A stretch of DNA of 64,000 nucleotides from Phycisphaerales bacterium. GTDB lineage: Bacteria; Planctomycetota; Phycisphaerae; Tepidisphaerales; Tepidisphaeraceae. The notes below the pieces were generated by a model. That model had not been told where the DNA came from, ran no database searches, and saw nothing but the letters and a program-made list of their open reading frames with translations. Shown piece by piece: positions 41,984-50,475 of this stretch. Location: contig JAQGHM010000391.1 of the NCBI GenBank assembly GCA_028291615.1, positions 37,548 through 101,547 on the forward strand, given 5' to 3'. Made by a program: the position numbers and the translations under genes. The first letter of the stretch is position 1, and each line of letters begins with the position of its first letter.

Positions 41984-43387
41984 ATGACCCGCTTGCTCCT
42001 CGCGCTGCTATCGCTGATCGCGCTTCCTGCGCTCGCAGAGGAAGGCAAAGCGCCCGTCCCCGCTGACGTTTTTCTCAGCCCCACCGCGCTACACGTCCTT
42101 CACTTCAAGCTTACCCATCCCGCCTGGGACAAGATGCAGCCCACCCGCGCCGGGCTGTTCTCCGGTCTGTTCCCCGCCACCCGCCCCGCGGGGGAAGAAG
42201 CCACCCACGATAGCCCCTTCGGCTACCACTACGCCTACGTCCACGCCGACCTCGAATTTGCCGATCGGACGTATGCCAACGTCGGCCTGCGCTACAAGGG
42301 GAACTCCTCCTACCTGGTGGGCCAGAATCTCAAGAAACCGTTCAAGCTCGACCTGAATCACTTTGACAAAGACCTGCTGCTCGCCGGCCTCACGGAGTTC
42401 AGTTTAAACAACAACGCGTTGGACCCCTCGTTCATGCGCGAGGCGATGTCCTACCAATTCTTTCGCGATGCCGGTGTCCCTGCACCGCGCACTGCCTGGT
42501 CGCTGGTCTACCTCACCGTCGATGCGCTGCACGACCACAAGCTGGCCGGGCTTTACACGATTGTGGAAGAGGTCAACAAACCATTTCTGAAATCCCACTT
42601 CGGCACTGCCAAGGGGCTGCTCCTCAAACCGGAGAATGCCTTCAACCTCCCCTACTTAGGCGAAGACTTCGCCCGCTACGAGAAGATGTACCGGCCCAAG
42701 TCTGAGTCCAATCCGCAGACGTCGCGCCGGTTGATCGATTTCATCAAGCTGATTCACCAAGCCGACGACGCGACCTTCGATAAATCGATCGAGCAATACC
42801 TCGACGTTGACGGCTTCCTCCGCTTCGTCGCCGCCAATTCCCTTTTGGGGAACATGGATTCCTTCCTCTCGACCGGCCACAACTTTTACCTTTACATCCA
42901 TCCGAAAACACTCAAGGCCCACTTCATCCCGTGGGACTTGAACCTGTCGTTCGGCGGGTTCGATTGGGTCGGCACGATCTCCGATCAGACGGACCTCAGC
43001 CTGCAACAGCCCTACGTCAAGCCCAACCGCCTGACCGAGCGCGTCCTTTCGATTGATCGTTACGCCAAGGCTTACCGGGCCGAAGTCGCGCGGATTGCCA
43101 GATCGTGCATGACGCCAGAACACGTCCGGCCGCAGATCGCCGCGATGCAGCAGGTGATCGCTAAGGCCGAGCAGCTTGCCAATGTCCCACACAAGCCGCT
43201 GCCGACCTCGCGCCCCGCCGAATTCGACTTGGCGACCTTCCTCGCCGCCCGCGTCCGATCGGTCGAGGCACAATTGGCAGGCAGTCAGGAGGGGTACGCC
43301 CCCTACTGGCAGAAAGGCTTTATCGGCGGCCGAGTCGCCCGCCCCGCCGCCACGCGCCCCGCCACCCGTCCCGCTGAAAAGAAGTAG
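41984..43387 (+). CDS. CotH-type secreted kinase
   Basis: 467 residues from the ATG at 41984, which gives a clean signal peptide (LPALA|EE); the 78 upstream in-frame codons overlap the DUF1501 gene and are proline/serine noise. The CotH domain is clear: the N-lobe strand with GLRYKGNSSYLVG, the helix EFSLNNNALDPSFMREAMSY, and the active-site region LLGNMDSFLSTGHNFYLY then FIPWDLNLSFGG. In Bacillus, CotH phosphorylates spore-coat proteins using this atypical kinase fold; the Asp in WDLN would bind metal. It ends in Ala/Pro/Arg repeats. Targets may be neighbouring exported proteins (inference). Confidence 0.9.
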   Translation: MTRLLLALLSLIALPALAEEGKAPVPADVFLSPTALHVLHFKLTHPAWDKMQPTRAGLFSGLFPATRPAGEEATHDSPFGYHYAYVHADLEFADRTYANVGLRYKGNSSYLVGQNLKKPFKLDLNHFDKDLLLAGLTEFSLNNNALDPSFMREAMSYQFFRDAGVPAPRTAWSLVYLTVDALHDHKLAGLYTIVEEVNKPFLKSHFGTAKGLLLKPENAFNLPYLGEDFARYEKMYRPKSESNPQTSRRLIDFIKLIHQADDATFDKSIEQYLDVDGFLRFVAANSLLGNMDSFLSTGHNFYLYIHPKTLKAHFIPWDLNLSFGGFDWVGTISDQTDLSLQQPYVKPNRLTERVLSIDRYAKAYRAEVARIARSCMTPEHVRPQIAAMQQVIAKAEQLANVPHKPLPTSRPAEFDLATFLAARVRSVEAQLAGSQEGYAPYWQKGFIGGRVARPAATRPATRPAEKK

Positions 43388-43509
43388 GTGCTTCACGCAG
43401 AATATAGCGGGGAACCACTGACATCATTCCACGAATATTCTTGCTTCCTGTCTGAATACACGTACATTCCAAGTGGGGAAGTTTCGCATTTTAGCAAAGG
43501 GAGAGAGTC

Positions 43510-44358
43510 GTGATATTGAACCCATCACCCGCTCAGGTCGTCGGTCCGCGCATGCGCCCCCGCGCCGTCCTCTGGCATTATGCTAGCGGCTACCTCCCGG
43601 TCTTTCCCGATGCGCGCGGCGTCGTCCGCTGGGCCAAGTCCGGACACCGCGGCATCCAGATGCTGGACCGCGACGTCGTCATCCCCCGCAAACAGCGCGC
43701 TTACATCTTCGATCGCTTCGAGATCCGGCATAACACCGCGTTCGATCAGGTCGTGCGGAATTGCGGCAACCCCGACCGCGATCGGGAAAAACTCACCTGG
43801 GTTACTTCGGGCCTTGCCGACGCCTACCTCAAACTCCACCGCCTGGGTTACGCCCACTCGTTTGAAGCCTGGCAGGACGGTTGCCTGGTCGGCGGCGTCT
43901 TCGGCATCCAGATCGGCGGGTACGCCACGCTCGACTCGATGTTCCACTTCGTCGACAACGCCTCCAAGGCCGCTTACGTCCACATGCTCCGCCACCTGCG
44001 CGAGCGTGGCTTCGCCTTTGCCGACGTCAATACCGTTAATGACTTTAACGTCCGCTTCGGCGGCCAATGGGTTCCGCAGTGGCAGTTCGAACAGCTCCTG
44101 CGCGAGCAACTCCCGCGCCCGCTCACCCTTGACGACGGCGCCAGGGCCCCGATGCTCCCGTGGCAGTTCAAGGTCGCGCTCTCGACCCGCCGCCTGGTTT
44201 CCAAACTTCTCCGCAACGTGATCCCCGCCGCGTCGGGCGATCGACCGACGGCGGTGTCCGGCGCAAGCGCGGCCGTCGCCGGCGCCGCCGGTTCAGCGAT
44301 CGCGCTCTCCATGCCCGTGGACATGCTGCACCCGAAGCACAACTCCGCGCCGTTTTAA
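43510..44358 (+). CDS. aat: Leucyl/phenylalanyl-tRNA-protein transferase
   Basis: 282 residues from a GTG with AGGGAGA just upstream. The Aat core is evident: ASGYLPVFPD, then VTSGLADAYLKLHRLGYAHS, GCLVGGVFGIQIGG and HMLRHLRERGFAFADVN. It adds Leu or Phe to proteins with N-terminal Lys or Arg, marking them for ClpS-ClpAP degradation. About 60 residues of low-complexity tail (ASAAVAGAAGSAIA) extend beyond the usual end. No clpS or clpA lies nearby. Cytosolic; probably its own transcription unit 122 bp after the CotH gene. Confidence 0.92.
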   Translation: MILNPSPAQVVGPRMRPRAVLWHYASGYLPVFPDARGVVRWAKSGHRGIQMLDRDVVIPRKQRAYIFDRFEIRHNTAFDQVVRNCGNPDRDREKLTWVTSGLADAYLKLHRLGYAHSFEAWQDGCLVGGVFGIQIGGYATLDSMFHFVDNASKAAYVHMLRHLRERGFAFADVNTVNDFNVRFGGQWVPQWQFEQLLREQLPRPLTLDDGARAPMLPWQFKVALSTRRLVSKLLRNVIPAASGDRPTAVSGASAAVAGAAGSAIALSMPVDMLHPKHNSAPF

Positions 44359-44435
44359 GAACGCGCTGGAATCATGCCCCTTGCCGCTTGGGGTTTCGCA
44401 TCGTTTTTCTCGCGCGCGCTCGACGACCGCGGGCC

Positions 44436-44720
44436 TCATTCCCGCCGCAACCGCATGTGCGTCTGCTCTTCAACCGTCGGGGGCGCGACCTCAGCCTGCA
44501 AACGGTTGAGCAGCGTGCGCATCTTCGACGCCCGCAGGAACTGCTCGATATCCGCCGCATATCGGTTCAACTGATGCAGCGCCGCCGCCGTCACCGCCGC
44601 CTGCGCCACCTCCCCCGGCTCCAGCGATTGCACCGGCGGCTGCTCCACCACCGTCGGCATCATCTTGATCGCGCGATGAACCACCCTGGCCCGTTTTGAT
44701 TGCTTCTGCTTCGATTGCAT
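44436..44720 (-). CDS. Small basic protein of unknown function
   Basis: 94 residues. A basic N-terminus (MQSKQKQSKRARVVHRA) is followed by a helical region (AAVTAAALHQLNRYAADIEQFL). A strong AAGGAG ribosome site 5 nt before the ATG supports it as a real gene. I recognise no family. The basic start suggests nucleic-acid binding, without further evidence. It stands alone between aat and the DUF1598 gene. Confidence 0.6.
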   Translation of the reverse strand: MQSKQKQSKRARVVHRAIKMMPTVVEQPPVQSLEPGEVAQAAVTAAALHQLNRYAADIEQFLRASKMRTLLNRLQAEVAPPTVEEQTHMRLRRE

Positions 44721-45094
44721 TTCTTCTCCTTTGGGGTTTCGCTTGTAAGAAAAGCCGCAGGAAGAATCAAGGGCGAATTCGCGACCGGCTTCGCAGCGCC
44801 TCCGCCGTCCAATAAGACCCCGCCGCCGGCCCGGTCATGCGCGTCGCACGGATCAAATGATGACGCATTCCGACCCGTCGTTGTGAATGACGTGGACCAA
44901 CTGTGGACCCGAAATCGCTGCCTCGCGCGCGCACCTCCCGCCATCCTGTGACCCATCTGACCCATCTACCGCGGAAAACAATTGACATCCGCCGGCGTCC
45001 AACCAAAGAATAGGTCAGGAATCGTTCCCTGGCCCGTCACCTTTGGCCCGCGAGCGTCCATCTTCATGATGCACCGTATTGAGGAGACACTCCC
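44721..45094. other. Divergent intergenic region before the DUF1598 gene
   Basis: 374 bp. No ORF worth keeping. It contains a promoter-like pair (44982-45011) and the GAGGAGA ribosome site of the DUF1598 gene. Confidence 0.55.
44982..45011 (+). promoter_or_regulatory. Promoter of the DUF1598 gene
   Basis: Perfect TTGACA (44982-44987), 18-nt spacer, AAGAAT (45006-45011, 4 of 6). It gives a leader of about 77 nt with GAGGAGA before the ATG at 45095, so this is a normal leadered gene, in contrast to the leaderless set. Confidence 0.5.
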
Positions 45095-46375
45095 ATGACG
45101 CGCACCACTTTCTTTGCCGTTCTCGTCCTCACGTTCATTTTCGTTCCCCAGTCGCGGGCGCAGGTCATCTTTCCGCCGGTTTTCGGCACCGGCAACGGTG
45201 TGTACATCGACGCCGACGGGACGCTGCACCAGCGTCAGACCGATACCGCCAATGATCTGGCCACGCAGCGGCTTCGGGCCAAGGCGCTCAACCAGCCGCC
45301 CAAGGCGCAGGACCTGACTTACATTTCGCTTCCCCGCCTACTGGCTAAGGTGCAATCGCTGACCGAGCAGAAGAAGGAGTTGCCGGACGATCTTCGCTAT
45401 CTCTCGGGGCTTACGCAGATTCGGTATGTCTTTGTTTATCCGGAGGAGCATGACCTGGTGATCGCCGGGCCGTCGGAGGCGTTTGATGCGACGGTCAAGA
45501 CCGAGCCGCACGGCAAGGTGACTGGCCGGCCGGTGCTGCACCTGGACGATCTCGTGACCGCGCTGCGAAACGCCCGCGCGTTCGGCTGCTCGCTCGACCC
45601 GCATCCCGACTCGCTCAACCGCAGCAACGCGGTGATGAAGGAGTTTGCCAATGCCACGCGGGGCGAGCGGATGAACGCGCTGAAGGAGGCGGTGGGGGCG
45701 CAGCAAGTGCGGCTGTTCGGGGTACCGGCGGATACGCGGCTGGCGTTCGTAACGATCGCGGCGGACTACAAGCTTAAGCGGCTGATGCTGGGTCTGGACC
45801 CGATGCCCGTGCCGGGGGTGGGCTCGCCGGTGGATAACAGCCGCGCCGCGGCGAATCGCTTCTGGTTCGAGGTGAACTATGCACCGCTGCTGGTTTCTCC
45901 TGATGGAGATGCGTTTGAGCTGCGCGGCCCGCGCCTGCTGATCAAGCCGGGCGCGTTTTCCACGGATACGAAAGGCGCGACGGATTCGACGAAGGCGTTC
46001 GCCAAGAACTTCACCGCGAAGATCCCGCAATTGGCGACGGTGGTGCCGCTGTTCGCCGACTTACAGAACATCGCGGATTTGTCGGTTGTCGCGGCCCTGA
46101 TCCAGAAGGATCGGCTGGACCGGAAGGCCGGCGTGGACCTGGCGTGGATACGCGCGGAAGATAATTACAAGCCAACGCCCGTGCCGACACCGCGGACGGC
46201 CGAGACGCTGGTGAACTACACGAATGGCTCGATCGTCGCGGGGGGCGTGACGCTTGATGCGTCGAACGTCGTCGCTGCTGACAATCGCGAGCAGGACGGT
46301 AAGGACGCGCTCAAGCCGGTCAAGGGTCGCCCGAGCTCGGATAGCTGGACGCATACCAAGGCGGGCGCGAAATAG
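45095..46375 (+). CDS. DUF1598 secreted protein
   Basis: 426 residues. Signal peptide (ends SRAQ|V) followed by the segment NGVYIDADGTLHQRQT that opens DUF1598 proteins, and the rest of that domain through about residue 390 (YVFVYPEEHDLVIAGPSEAF; DPHPDSLNRSN; RLMLGLDPMPVPG; NRFWFEVNYAPL). The family is nearly restricted to planctomycetes and has no known function. Cysteine-poor and periplasmic or secreted. A strong ribosome site (GAGGAGA) precedes the ATG. No operon partner. Confidence 0.88.
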   Translation: MTRTTFFAVLVLTFIFVPQSRAQVIFPPVFGTGNGVYIDADGTLHQRQTDTANDLATQRLRAKALNQPPKAQDLTYISLPRLLAKVQSLTEQKKELPDDLRYLSGLTQIRYVFVYPEEHDLVIAGPSEAFDATVKTEPHGKVTGRPVLHLDDLVTALRNARAFGCSLDPHPDSLNRSNAVMKEFANATRGERMNALKEAVGAQQVRLFGVPADTRLAFVTIAADYKLKRLMLGLDPMPVPGVGSPVDNSRAAANRFWFEVNYAPLLVSPDGDAFELRGPRLLIKPGAFSTDTKGATDSTKAFAKNFTAKIPQLATVVPLFADLQNIADLSVVAALIQKDRLDRKAGVDLAWIRAEDNYKPTPVPTPRTAETLVNYTNGSIVAGGVTLDASNVVAADNREQDGKDALKPVKGRPSSDSWTHTKAGAK

Positions 46376-46498
46376 GGCTGATATTGCGAAGGGGGCATGT
46401 GAACATCCGTTCGCGCACCGCGCGCGAGCGCCCCCGCGAACCCCGATTGCATCATCCGCCTCCCCGGCTACACTCACCGGCCTCAAGGAGCAATCGAA

Positions 46499-47995
46499 AT
46501 GAGCGACGCGCCTCTTCCCCTTAATTCTGAAAAAGCCCCGCCGCTGACCGCTGTCCAATGGTTGATCTGCGCGATGGCGGCCATTGGGTTCGCGTTTGAT
46601 ATCTACGTGCTCTTGATGCTGCCGCTGATCATCAAGCCCGCGCTGCAGGCGCTGGGTGGGCCGACGTATACTCCGGGTAATCCCGCGTATGTGGAGTGGG
46701 CGCGGTTGCTCTTCTTTGTGCCGGCGATCGTGGGCGGGGTGTTTGGGCTGCTGGGCGGTTATTTGACGGACCTGCTGGGACGCCGGCGCGTGCTGACGGC
46801 TTCGATCCTTCTGTATGCGGTCTCGACGCTGGCGTCGGGATATGCGGTGGATCTGAAGTGGCTGCTCATTTTGCGGTGTGGTGTGTTCGCGGGGGTTTGC
46901 GTGGAGTTCGTGGCGGCTGTGGCGTGGCTTGCGGAGTTGTTCCCCAATCCGAAGCAGCGCGAGAAGGTGCTGGGGACGACGCAGGCGTTTTCGTCGGCGG
47001 GCGGGATTCTGGTGGCGGGCATCGCGTACCTGGCGGCGACGTGGGCGAACTCTCTGCCTGCGATTTACGGGTCGCACGAGGCGTGGCGATACACGCTGAT
47101 CTCAGGCGTCATCCCGGCGATCCCGCTGATCCTGATCCGGCCGTTCCTGCCGGAGTCGCCGGCGTGGCAACAGAAGAAGGCGGCGGGGACGTTGCGGCGG
47201 CCTAGCTTTGCCGAGCTCTTTGGTCCGGGCCTGCGGCGGACGACGATCCTGACGACGATCGTGTTTGCGTCGAGCTTCGGGATCGCGTTTGGGGCGATTC
47301 AGCAATTGCCGCAAATCATCGGGGCGCGCGACAACGGACACAAGCAGATCGCGGAAGTGGCCAAGGAGGCGCGCGAGAAGGTGATCGCCGACGCCAAGGC
47401 AAAGGGAGAAAAGCCGGCGGAGGCGAAGATTCGGGCGGCTGGGATGAACGCGACGGACCGCGCGACGGCCGAGGTGCAATCGTGGCAGGAATTTGGCGGG
47501 CTGGCCGGACGAATTGCGCTGGCGGTTCTTGCCGTGATGATCGTGAGCCGGCGGACGTTGTTGCGCGTGTTCCAGATACCTGCGCTGATCTTCGTGCCGC
47601 TACTCTTCTGGTGGATTTCGCGATCGCTGCAGGAGGATACGCTGGGGATGATCAAGGTGGGGATTTTCATCGCCGGGTTTTTCGCGGTGGCGCAGTTGAG
47701 TTTTTGGGGGAATTACATCCCACTGGTATTTCCGCTGCACCTGCGCGGGACGGGGGAGAGCTTTGCGGCCAATATTGGCGGGCGAATCCTGGGGACGATG
47801 GCGGCCTGGATCACGCTGACGCTTTCCGCGCCGGCGGCGGGTCAGCCGGCGAGCCCGGCGAAGCTGGCGATGATGGGTGCGGTGGTCGCGGGGAGCTATG
47901 CGCTGATCGGCGCGATCTGCACGCACTGGCTGCCGGAGCCGGCGGCGACGGTGCACGCGCAGGAGGGTGAGGCGCTGGCGGTCGCGCGGAGCTGA
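46499..47995 (+). CDS. MFS transporter
   Basis: 498 residues with about twelve hydrophobic segments. The MFS loop 2-3 signature appears as GGYLTDLLGRRRVL, and the equivalent in the second half is weaker. A large central cytoplasmic loop (about 215-330) contains an unusual charged stretch (AKEAREKVIADAKAKGEKPAE). It resembles sugar/organic-acid permeases of the SP or ACS type, but the substrate cannot be assigned. AAGGAG lies before the ATG. Its TGA overlaps the ATG of an upstream in-frame codon of mutL (47995). Confidence 0.85.
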   Translation: MSDAPLPLNSEKAPPLTAVQWLICAMAAIGFAFDIYVLLMLPLIIKPALQALGGPTYTPGNPAYVEWARLLFFVPAIVGGVFGLLGGYLTDLLGRRRVLTASILLYAVSTLASGYAVDLKWLLILRCGVFAGVCVEFVAAVAWLAELFPNPKQREKVLGTTQAFSSAGGILVAGIAYLAATWANSLPAIYGSHEAWRYTLISGVIPAIPLILIRPFLPESPAWQQKKAAGTLRRPSFAELFGPGLRRTTILTTIVFASSFGIAFGAIQQLPQIIGARDNGHKQIAEVAKEAREKVIADAKAKGEKPAEAKIRAAGMNATDRATAEVQSWQEFGGLAGRIALAVLAVMIVSRRTLLRVFQIPALIFVPLLFWWISRSLQEDTLGMIKVGIFIAGFFAVAQLSFWGNYIPLVFPLHLRGTGESFAANIGGRILGTMAAWITLTLSAPAAGQPASPAKLAMMGAVVAGSYALIGAICTHWLPEPAATVHAQEGEALAVARS

Positions 47996-48020
47996 TGCTC
48001 GCGGCGACAGGTTGCATCTC

Positions 48021-48026
48021 TATAAT
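48021..48026 (+). promoter_or_regulatory. Consensus -10 fixing a leaderless GTG start for mutL
   Basis: TATAAT ends 7 nt before a GTG at 48034. The ATG at 48025 overlaps the box and so could not be the start of a transcript made from it. No -35 consensus is visible. Confidence 0.45.
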
Positions 48027-48033
48027 GCCCGGC

Positions 48034-49848
48034 GTGACTTCAACGCTCCCTCGCATCCAGCAGTTGTCCGCCGCCCTTGTAAATCGCATTGCGGCGGGCG
48101 AGGTGATCGAGCGGCCGGCGAGCGTGGTAAAGGAGCTGGTGGAGAATGCGCTGGACGCCGGTGCGAGCAGCATTTTAGTCGAGATCGAGGACGGCGGGCG
48201 CGAGTTGATTCGCGTGACCGACGACGGCCACGGCATCCCGGCGGGCGAGTTGCCGCTCGCCTTCGCCGAGCATGCGACCAGCAAGATCGCGACCGACGAC
48301 GACCTGTTCAACATCTCGACGATGGGCTTTCGCGGCGAGGCACTGGCGTCGATCGGCAGCGTCGCCCACGCGCGCATCCTGTCGCGCACGGCTGATTCGG
48401 ATGCCGCGTACGAGATCCTCAATCGCGGCGGGCAGATCGCTGACCCGCAGGCGGCCGCGGGGAATGTGGGCACGGCGGTCGAGGTGCGAAACCTCTTCTT
48501 CAACGTGCCGGCGCGGCGGAAGTTCATGAAGGGCGCGCCGACGGAGTTTGGGCATATTGCTGATGCGGTGTTGCGGTTGGCGCTGCCGCATCCGGGGGTG
48601 GCGTTTCGGCTGGTTAACAATGGGAAGAAATCGCTTGACCTGCCGGCGACTGATGCGGTGTCGCGGCTCTTGGCGGCGTGGCCGGAGGAGTTCCACGAGC
48701 AGCGCCTGCCGCTGGAAGTTCGGGACGCGGAGATTCGGATTACGGGGATCGTCGGCCTGCCGGAATTGGCGCGGCCGACTAACAAGCATCAGTACCTCTA
48801 TCTGAACGGCCGGCACATTCGGGACAAGTTCATCCAGCATGCGCTGCGGGAGTCGTTCCGCGGCCTGACCGAACCGGGCCGGCACCCCGCGGCCATCCTG
48901 CTGATTCAAATTCCGCCGGGTGATGTGGACGTGAACGTGCACCCGACCAAGATCGAGGTGCGGTTCAAAGACTCCGGTCGCATCCATGGCCTGGTGCTCT
49001 CGGGCGTCCGCGAGAAGCTGCTCGGCAGCGACCTGACGCCGTCGGCGGTGCCGATGCGGGCGGACAACTTCGACACCACCGAGCGCGCCGACGTCCGCGC
49101 GACGCTGGCGGCGTTCTTCCAGCAAATCCCCGGCGACCTCGGCGCGCCGCAAAACCCCGCGCCGTTGCAGTTGCACGCGCAGCCAGGACCCGCGCCGTCG
49201 CTGGAGTTTTCCGCGCAACAGGCTTCAATCGATTCACCCCCCACCACCGCATCTGCCCACCTCCCCTCTCTTCCTGCCACGGCCATCCAACTCCACAATT
49301 CCTACCTCGTCACCGAAACCCCCGAAGGCATGCTGATCATCGATCAGCATGCGCTGCACGAGCGGATCATGTACGAAGAACTGAAAGCACGCATTACGCG
49401 CGGGCCGCTGGAGAGTCAGCGGATGCTGATCCCGTATACCGTGCCGGCGACGTCTCGGCAGGTGGCGCTGCTTGAGCAGATCCAGCCGCTGCTGGGGAGG
49501 TTGGGGATCGAGGTTGCGCCGTTCGGGCCGGATACCGTGGCGATTCAGGCGTTTCCGACGTTCCTTTCGAAGCTTGATCCGGTGGAGTTCATGACCGACC
49601 TGCTGGAGCGCGGGGAGCAGGAATTGTTGGATCTGCACGATGAGGAACTGCTGCACGAACTGATGGACATGATGGCCTGCAAGGCGGCCGTCAAGGCGGG
49701 GGATAGTTTGACGCCGGCGGAAGTTCAGGCGCTGATTGCTCGGAAGGATCTGGTGGATCGGTCGAGCAATTGTCCGCACGGTCGGCCTACGACGTTGCGG
49801 CTGTCGCTGAAGGATTTGGAGAAGCAGTTTAAGCGGACGGGGTTTTGA
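48034..49848 (+). CDS. mutL: DNA mismatch repair protein MutL, endonuclease type
   Basis: 604 residues from the GTG at 48034; in-frame ATGs at 47995 and 48025 are alternatives, but the first overlaps the MFS stop and the second overlaps the TATAAT box. The N-terminal GHKL ATPase has NRIAAGEVIERPASVVKELV, DDGHGIP, ATSKI and GFRGEALASI. The C-terminal domain keeps the endonuclease motif DQHALHERIMYEE, which fits DQHA(X)2E(X)4E, plus ACKAAVKAGD and CPHGRPT. It therefore nicks DNA itself, as in bacteria without MutH. The linker (about 330-420) is Pro/Ala-rich. Confidence 0.95.
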   Translation: MTSTLPRIQQLSAALVNRIAAGEVIERPASVVKELVENALDAGASSILVEIEDGGRELIRVTDDGHGIPAGELPLAFAEHATSKIATDDDLFNISTMGFRGEALASIGSVAHARILSRTADSDAAYEILNRGGQIADPQAAAGNVGTAVEVRNLFFNVPARRKFMKGAPTEFGHIADAVLRLALPHPGVAFRLVNNGKKSLDLPATDAVSRLLAAWPEEFHEQRLPLEVRDAEIRITGIVGLPELARPTNKHQYLYLNGRHIRDKFIQHALRESFRGLTEPGRHPAAILLIQIPPGDVDVNVHPTKIEVRFKDSGRIHGLVLSGVREKLLGSDLTPSAVPMRADNFDTTERADVRATLAAFFQQIPGDLGAPQNPAPLQLHAQPGPAPSLEFSAQQASIDSPPTTASAHLPSLPATAIQLHNSYLVTETPEGMLIIDQHALHERIMYEELKARITRGPLESQRMLIPYTVPATSRQVALLEQIQPLLGRLGIEVAPFGPDTVAIQAFPTFLSKLDPVEFMTDLLERGEQELLDLHDEELLHELMDMMACKAAVKAGDSLTPAEVQALIARKDLVDRSSNCPHGRPTTLRLSLKDLEKQFKRTGF

Positions 49849-49885
49849 GTTTGGGGCGTGGCGCGCGAACTACCACCACTGGACA

Positions 49886-49903
49886 CGGCTCGCAAGCGAG
49901 CCG
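49886..49903. repeat. Palindromic element between convergent mutL and a membrane-protein gene
   Basis: CGGCTCGC-AA-GCGAGCCG: a perfect 8-bp stem with a 2-nt loop in the 91-bp gap between converging genes. A terminator without a U-tract, or a dispersed palindrome. From memory this exact core recurs between genes in planctomycetes and Verrucomicrobia. Confidence 0.5.
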
Positions 49904-49939
49904 GCTAAACGGGTGCGCTGTTATTCTGGACGGCGCGCT

Positions 49940-50320
49940 TTAGTGGCCACGGAGCAGCGCGGCTTCGGCGCTTTCCTCGTCCATCTCGGCCATGCGGTTG
50001 GCGCGCGCGTCGGGTGACAGCGCGCTTCCATTTCCCGCAGCGCCGCCCATCGAGGCCATGCGCGTGTTGTGCTCAACGTCGATCATGAGCTTGATCAACT
50101 CGGCGAACGCAAGCACCGCGACCGAGAATATGAACGTGACCACCAGCACGCCGCTGGCCAACGCAATGCGCTCGCTCATGTTGGCGGGCGCCGCGAACAG
50201 CGACCAGCCGGTCCAATAGAGTCCGAGGATGACTATCCCAAGCGCTCCAACCATGGAAAGAATTCCCCGCGCTCGCAGTACGGGATATCGACCTCCGCTC
50301 TTCACATGGGCCCTGTGCAT
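49940..50320 (-). CDS. Small two-span membrane protein of unknown function
   Basis: 126 residues with two membrane segments (about 18-43 and 53-77: GILSMVGALGIVILGLYWTG, and GVLVVTFIFSVAVLAFAEL) and a hydrophilic C-terminal tail ending in acidic residues (MAEMDEESAEAALL). A GGGAGG ribosome site precedes the ATG at good spacing. No family recognised; it stands alone between mutL and the phosphomutase gene. Confidence 0.65.
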   Translation of the reverse strand: MHRAHVKSGGRYPVLRARGILSMVGALGIVILGLYWTGWSLFAAPANMSERIALASGVLVVTFIFSVAVLAFAELIKLMIDVEHNTRMASMGGAAGNGSALSPDARANRMAEMDEESAEAALLRGH

Positions 50321-50475
50321 GACAAACCTCCCAGAATTGGGGTAAAAGAAGTGCTTTCCAATCCACTATGTTGGGCTTGGCGCAGTGGGAAATGCAACGA
50401 AAAAATAGGGTATCTTTGGGGTTTATGAGGGATGAGATCGCTCGCGCAACTCTGGCAACTTTTGATTGATTTGCG

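Noticed and set aside
48025..48027. ATG at 48025 as the mutL start
   Set aside because: It overlaps a consensus TATAAT; the GTG at 48034 fits the leaderless spacing and leaves a normal MutL N-terminus. Kept as an alternative only.
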